From contig CAYURM010000042.1 in the NCBI GenBank assembly GCA_964447155.1, forward strand, positions 1 to 27,536: a stretch of 27,536 nucleotides of DNA, given 5' to 3'. This DNA is from SMBSF63 sp034003545 (GTDB taxonomy: Bacteria; Chloroflexota; Anaerolineae; Anaerolineales; Anaerolineaceae). Shown here one piece after another: positions 24,012 to 27,536 of the stretch; positions within the stretch are counted from its first letter, which is position 1; the number at the start of each line of letters is the position of its first letter. The notes under the pieces are model-generated. The model worked only from the letters and a program-made list of their open reading frames with translations. It searched no databases and was not told the origin of the DNA. The translations under genes were made by a program, and so were the position numbers.

Positions 24012-26097
24012 CAGCGTCTCTTTTTCGGATGCCGGCGAGTATGCCGACGGGGGTTTCGGTGACCAGCGGGCGGTTGGTTGGCTCAACAACGTCTGCTGGA
24101 GGGATACCTTCTTCGCGGAAAAGGCGGCAAATCAACGCTGTGCAGGTCTTTCCCCCGCAGGCGCCCATCCCGGCGCGGGTGAGGGCTTTGATCGCGTTGA
24201 TGTCGCGGCATCCAGTGCGGATCAAGGTGCGGATTTCTCCGGCGGTGACGCGCTCGCAGCGGCAGATGATGGTTTGGTCAGCAAGGGCTGGAGAGGGCGG
24301 GCAGTCTCTTTCCGGTATGGGCGGGGTTTGCAAGCGAATGCCGGCAATCTTGTGGGCATCATCAATGGATGCCTGGATTTTCAGGACCGTCGTCCGGTCG
24401 TTTTTAGGGGCGTTCTTAATCTGGATGACAGGCCTGATTCCGAGCGACTGACCTTCAACGTCCACGGTGATGACTTCTTTAAGCCCTGCTATGTCTTCCG
24501 GGTTGAATTCAACCGGCAGGGAGACGAAGGGATTGAGGGGGGCTGCGCGGCCGTCGACAAGGGTGATTGCCAGCCCGGGGCATCCAGCCACACATTTTTC
24601 GCAGTGAATGCAGTCGCCCAATTCGGGGTTGAAGTGCGGGATGGAGCGGATATCGTCCGTCTGTAAGATGATGAGGCCTTTAGGACAGAGGGAAGCGCAA
24701 GGATCGCAGGGGATTTCCTGGCGGCAATGGAGGACAGGGTAAACTGTTTCAGTGTGCGGTTGTGCATTATGAGTGTGCAGTTTGCCAGGTTTGGACTTGA
24801 GGATTTCCATGCTGGCGTACCATTGATCGGGGATGGAGGCAGTCTGGTACCCAAGGAAGCGGGCAATTTCCATGCCTTTGATGCGGCCGGAGAAAATGGC
24901 AGCTGAAGCTTCAGCGATTTCCTCGGCATCGCCGGCAGCGAAAACGGGCAGGTTGAATTCGATCGCTTTTTTGTAAAACTCATTGATTGGATCCAGTCCG
25001 ACGGCGATGAGGATCCCGTCACATGCAAAGGTCTTTTCAGTGCCTTTTTGCGGCGTAAAATGCGAATCAATTTCCGCAATGGTGACGGATTCGACATGAT
25101 TGCGCCCATTGGCGCTGAGAATAGTATGCGAGGTGTAGATGGGGACACCGAGGCGGTGCAGTTTGTCCTGATGAACTTTGTAGCCGCCGCATTCGGGCAG
25201 GGCTTCTACCAGCCCAGAAACGCGGATACCAGCTTGCAATGCGTGGTAGCCAGCGATGAGGCCGACATTGCCGCCGCCGATGATGAAAAGATTTTCAGCG
25301 GGGCGGACCAGATCGCGGTTGACCAGGGTCTGGAAAGCACCAGCACCGTAAACGCCGGGGAGGGTATTGCCTGGGAAGACAAGAAATTTTTCACGGGCGC
25401 CAGTGGCGATGAGCAAGACCTGAGGTTGAATGAGACAATAGGTTTCGTCATTTTTCAGTAAACCGACCTTGTGATCGCTGAATACGGCCAGGGCGGTGGA
25501 ATGGGTCCAGATTTCGATAGACGGCCAGGCTTCCAGTTCCGCCTGAAGCTTGGTGGCGATGTCAATCCCGCGGGTGCCGGCATAGACTGCCTGCGAAGAA
25601 CCAAAAAAACGGTGGGTTTGCAGTACCAGTTTGCCGCCCAGGCGGTGTTTGTCATCAACCAGCAGGGCAGGGACACCAAGCTTGCCCAATTCGATGGCCG
25701 CAGAAAGACCGGAGGGGCCGCCGCCAATGATGAGGACGGGGATGCTGATCGTCTGGATGGGAGTTGCCGCGGTGGCTTCTCCGGGAGGCGGAAGGCCTGG
25801 CAGTCCTTCGAGCGGTTCAATATGCTGACCGTTGATGATCAGCGTTACACAAGATTTGACCGGCTGGCCGTCTGCCAGCACCATGCATTGGGAACATTGT
25901 CCATTGGCACAAAACAGCCCCTGGGGGCTGCCATCTTTGGGGTGGTGTCCAAATATGTGGATGTGGTGCGAAAAAAGAGCAGAAGCTATGGTTTCACCTT
26001 GATAGGCGGTGAGCTTTTGTTTTTTCCAGTAGAAATGAATCATTTTTCGTTTGCGGTTGGGGATAACAGGGTGTTGGGTAATGCGGTATGCTTTCAT
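24004..26097 (-). CDS. Multi-domain iron-sulfur flavoprotein (HcnA-HcnB-ferredoxin fusion)
   Basis: A 697-aa electron-transfer subunit. In order: a [2Fe-2S] domain with C63, C68, C71, C83; an NAD(P)/FAD disulfide-reductase-like domain with two dinucleotide motifs, LIIGGGPSGLSAAIELG (about 122-138) and IIGGGNVGLIAGYHALQAG (about 272-290); two [4Fe-4S] sites with C458/C464/C467/C471 and C496/C499/C502/C506; and a BFD-like [2Fe-2S] site with C612, C614, C647, C652. These parts are separate subunits in hydrogen cyanide synthase (HcnA, HcnB) and are shared by sarcosine oxidase alpha and multi-subunit proline dehydrogenases. AAGGA precedes the ATG. It is cotranscribed with the HcnC-type gene. Four iron-sulfur clusters plus flavin suggest electron transfer to an acceptor other than oxygen. 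Confidence 0.88.
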   Translation of the reverse strand: MKAYRITQHPVIPNRKRKMIHFYWKKQKLTAYQGETIASALFSHHIHIFGHHPKDGSPQGLFCANGQCSQCMVLADGQPVKSCVTLIINGQHIEPLEGLPGLPPPGEATAATPIQTISIPVLIIGGGPSGLSAAIELGKLGVPALLVDDKHRLGGKLVLQTHRFFGSSQAVYAGTRGIDIATKLQAELEAWPSIEIWTHSTALAVFSDHKVGLLKNDETYCLIQPQVLLIATGAREKFLVFPGNTLPGVYGAGAFQTLVNRDLVRPAENLFIIGGGNVGLIAGYHALQAGIRVSGLVEALPECGGYKVHQDKLHRLGVPIYTSHTILSANGRNHVESVTIAEIDSHFTPQKGTEKTFACDGILIAVGLDPINEFYKKAIEFNLPVFAAGDAEEIAEASAAIFSGRIKGMEIARFLGYQTASIPDQWYASMEILKSKPGKLHTHNAQPHTETVYPVLHCRQEIPCDPCASLCPKGLIILQTDDIRSIPHFNPELGDCIHCEKCVAGCPGLAITLVDGRAAPLNPFVSLPVEFNPEDIAGLKEVITVDVEGQSLGIRPVIQIKNAPKNDRTTVLKIQASIDDAHKIAGIRLQTPPIPERDCPPSPALADQTIICRCERVTAGEIRTLIRTGCRDINAIKALTRAGMGACGGKTCTALICRLFREEGIPPADVVEPTNRPLVTETPVGILAGIRKRDADE

Positions 26098-26149
26098 TTC
26101 AATCCTTGGTACGGTTTCATGTTGGAAAGGAAAGTCACCAGTCGTGATT

Positions 26150-26182
26150 ATTTTACCATTTTCGGTGGTTTGGAGCAGTCAA
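26150..26182 (-). promoter_or_regulatory. Candidate promoter of the flavoprotein operon
   Basis: On the minus strand TGGTAAAAT (26158-26150) is an extended -10; TTGACT (26182-26177) lies 21 bases further upstream, too far for a classical -35. The leader would be about 45 bases. Confidence 0.45.
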
Positions 26183-26390
26183 AAGATGCAGAGATGATCG
26201 TTCGGCCACCGCTTCGGCTTATCCATTCGGGTATGATAGCGACTCTAAAGGGCACACCTGCCCTGGGTGCTGGCGCCGGGGAGGGTAAGCCCAGCCTGCA
26301 CTGCGCAGTTGATTGGCATGGATCGAGAGAATGATTTTACGGAAATTGACTGGGAAGTCAAAAGATGTAGAACAAAAAAATCGCGGCGTA

Positions 26391-26399
26391 TGATAGAAT
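26391..26399 (+). promoter_or_regulatory. pfkA promoter, extended -10
   Basis: TGATAGAAT (TG-N-TAGAAT) would start transcription about 42 bases before the pfkA ATG. No good -35 at 16-18 bases. Confidence 0.45.
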
Positions 26400-26446
26400 C
26401 AAACCGTACTACTTTTTTTTCAGAGGAAGAATATTTGGGAGGAAGC

Positions 26447-27418
26447 ATGAGAAGAATAGCAGTTTTGACAAGTGGTGGCGATGCTCCAGGAATGAATGCG
26501 GCTATTCGAGCCGTTGTTCGCACTGGAATTGATGGCGGGGCTGAGGTGTTTGGGATACGGAAAGGCTATCAGGGATTGCTTACGGGCAATCTTTTTCAAA
26601 TGGGGGCACGAGACGTTGGCGGAATCATGCAACGAGGCGGTACGATGCTGGGTAGCGCACGCTGCCTGGAATTCAAAACCGAGGCAGGCCGCAGGAAAGG
26701 TTTGCGTACCCTGAATCAAAACGGAATTGAAGGTCTGGTGGTGATTGGGGGGAATGGTTCCCAAACAGGTTCTTATGAAATTTCTAAACTGGGTTTCCCA
26801 GTGGTCGGCGTTGCCTCCACAATTGACAATGATTTATATGGTTCTGATATCACGATTGGGGTAGATACGGCTTTAAATATTGCCCTGGAGGCGGTAGACA
26901 GATTAAAAACGACAGCTTCTTCGCACCAGCGCGCCTTTCTGATTGAGGTGATGGGAAGGGATTGCGGATATCTGGCATTGATGACAGGGATAGCCGGCGG
27001 TGCTGAAGCGGTGGTGATCCCTGAATATGAAACGACACCGCAACAGGTTGTAGAGATTATCGAGTCAGCCTACGAGCGCGGCAAGTCGCATGCAATGATT
27101 GTGGTAGCGGAGGGGGCAGAGCATGATGCTGCCGAGCTGGCTGCATACTGCGAAGAAAATCATGCAAAAATTGGTTTTAAGTTACGCTCTACTACGCTGG
27201 GCCACGTCCAGCGCGGCGGCGACCCGAGTGCGTATGACCGCATTCTTGCCAGCCGTCTGGGACTGGCTGCAGCCAAGCGATTGCTGAAGGGTGAGTATGG
27301 CACCCTTACCGGCTGGATTGACGGTTCAATCGCTTCTACACCTCTGGATGAAGTTGTGGCGAACCAGAAAACTCTGGATCCAGAGTTGATTGAACTTGCG
27401 CGTATACTGGACAAGTAA
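26447..27418 (+). CDS. pfkA: 6-phosphofructokinase (ATP-dependent type)
   Basis: A 323-aa group A phosphofructokinase making fructose 1,6-bisphosphate. Residues align without gaps to E. coli PfkA numbering as I recall it: GGDAPGMN (10-17), G104 (glycine here favours ATP over PPi), TIDND (125-129, catalytic D127), R162, MGR (169-171) and HVQRGG. Position 103, normally Asp, is Asn (GGN103GS). The frame extends 60 codons upstream, but GGGAGGAAG just before the ATG at 26447 and the normal N-terminus fix the start. It stands alone with its own terminator. Confidence 0.94.
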   Translation: MRRIAVLTSGGDAPGMNAAIRAVVRTGIDGGAEVFGIRKGYQGLLTGNLFQMGARDVGGIMQRGGTMLGSARCLEFKTEAGRRKGLRTLNQNGIEGLVVIGGNGSQTGSYEISKLGFPVVGVASTIDNDLYGSDITIGVDTALNIALEAVDRLKTTASSHQRAFLIEVMGRDCGYLALMTGIAGGAEAVVIPEYETTPQQVVEIIESAYERGKSHAMIVVAEGAEHDAAELAAYCEENHAKIGFKLRSTTLGHVQRGGDPSAYDRILASRLGLAAAKRLLKGEYGTLTGWIDGSIASTPLDEVVANQKTLDPELIELARILDK

Positions 27419-27436
27419 CCGGTTTATTAGTGAAGC

Positions 27437-27468
27437 AAAGGCAGGGAATTTTCCCTGCCTTTTTTTGT
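27437..27468 (+). terminator. Rho-independent terminator of pfkA
   Basis: AAAGGCAGGG (27437-27446) pairs with CCCTGCCTTT (27453-27462) around AATTTT, followed by a T-run to 27467. It lies 18 bases after the stop codon. Confidence 0.9.
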
Positions 27469-27493
27469 TTCAGCTTAAGGGCTCGCAATTAGA

Positions 27494-27528
27494 CAAAAAT
27501 AGGGCAGCGCCCTTGCGGGAAACTGCCC
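27494..27528 (-). terminator. Probable terminator of a convergent gene beyond the right edge
   Basis: On the minus strand GGGCAG...CTGCCC (27528-27502) with an inner CCC/GGG pairing is followed by TATTTTTG. It would end a minus-strand gene lying outside the window. Confidence 0.5.
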
Positions 27529-27536
27529 AAGGGTAG

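Larger units (their letters stand above)
26098..26446. other. Intergenic stretch between divergent flavoprotein operon and pfkA
   Basis: About 350 bases with no clear gene. It holds the minus-strand promoter (26150-26182), two plus-strand TATGATAG boxes (26232-26239, 26389-26396), two direct copies of AGTCAAAAGATG (26177-26188, 26356-26367), a palindrome TTGACT-GGGA-AGTCAA (26346-26361) and a GC-rich segment able to form hairpins (26246-26325). An open frame in phase with pfkA crosses the last 180 bases but is probably accidental. Confidence 0.55.

Noticed and set aside
26267..26446. 60-codon N-terminal extension of pfkA
   Set aside because: The strong Shine-Dalgarno and exact match of residue numbering from the ATG at 26447 favour the shorter protein.

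Overview
The window looks like chromosomal DNA of a rod-shaped or filamentous bacterium of the phylum Chloroflexota, most likely class Anaerolineae. This is an inference from protein character and gene content: a transaldolase/glucose-6-phosphate isomerase fusion, a TrmH-type methylase with an N-terminal Cys cluster, an mreBCD-PBP2-minCDE-rodA cluster, and a multi-domain HcnA/HcnB-type iron-sulfur flavoprotein. One run of exactly 100 N (10325-10424) marks a scaffold gap, so this is probably a draft or metagenome assembly.

Layout. 1-8264 is sugar metabolism: a SPOUT rRNA/tRNA methylase (minus) diverges from a ROK fructokinase (plus). Then on the minus strand come tkt, rpiB and a fused tal-pgi, the non-oxidative pentose phosphate pathway joined to upper glycolysis. 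An isochorismatase-family hydrolase diverges from tkt. 8283-10095 is an apparently intact IS1182-family insertion sequence. 10240-10626 holds a tandem array of about 95-bp units built from the 3' end of a tRNA-Gly gene and its terminator; it contains the assembly gap and ends in an intact tRNA-Gly(CCC). 10945-20000 is a co-directional cell-shape and division cluster: mreB (predicted CTG start), mreC, mreD, PBP2, minC, minD, minE, rodA and gltX. A tRNA-Gln(CTG) follows and shares a bidirectional terminator with the convergent rel ((p)ppGpp synthetase/hydrolase). 22845-26097 is a two-gene flavin/iron-sulfur dehydrogenase operon. 26447-27418 is pfkA with its terminator; at the right edge sits the likely terminator of a convergent gene outside the window.

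How the genes work together: fructokinase, PGI, PFK, transaldolase, transketolase and ribose-5-phosphate isomerase together interconvert hexose and pentose phosphates. The mre/PBP2/RodA proteins build the lateral cell wall and MinCDE places the septum, so elongation and division placement are co-located. Most core genes are ordinary. The unusual material is the tRNA-Gly-derived tandem array, the CTG start of mreB, the apparently leaderless transposase promoter, the multi-cofactor flavoprotein and an Asn in place of the usual Asp at position 103 of PfkA.
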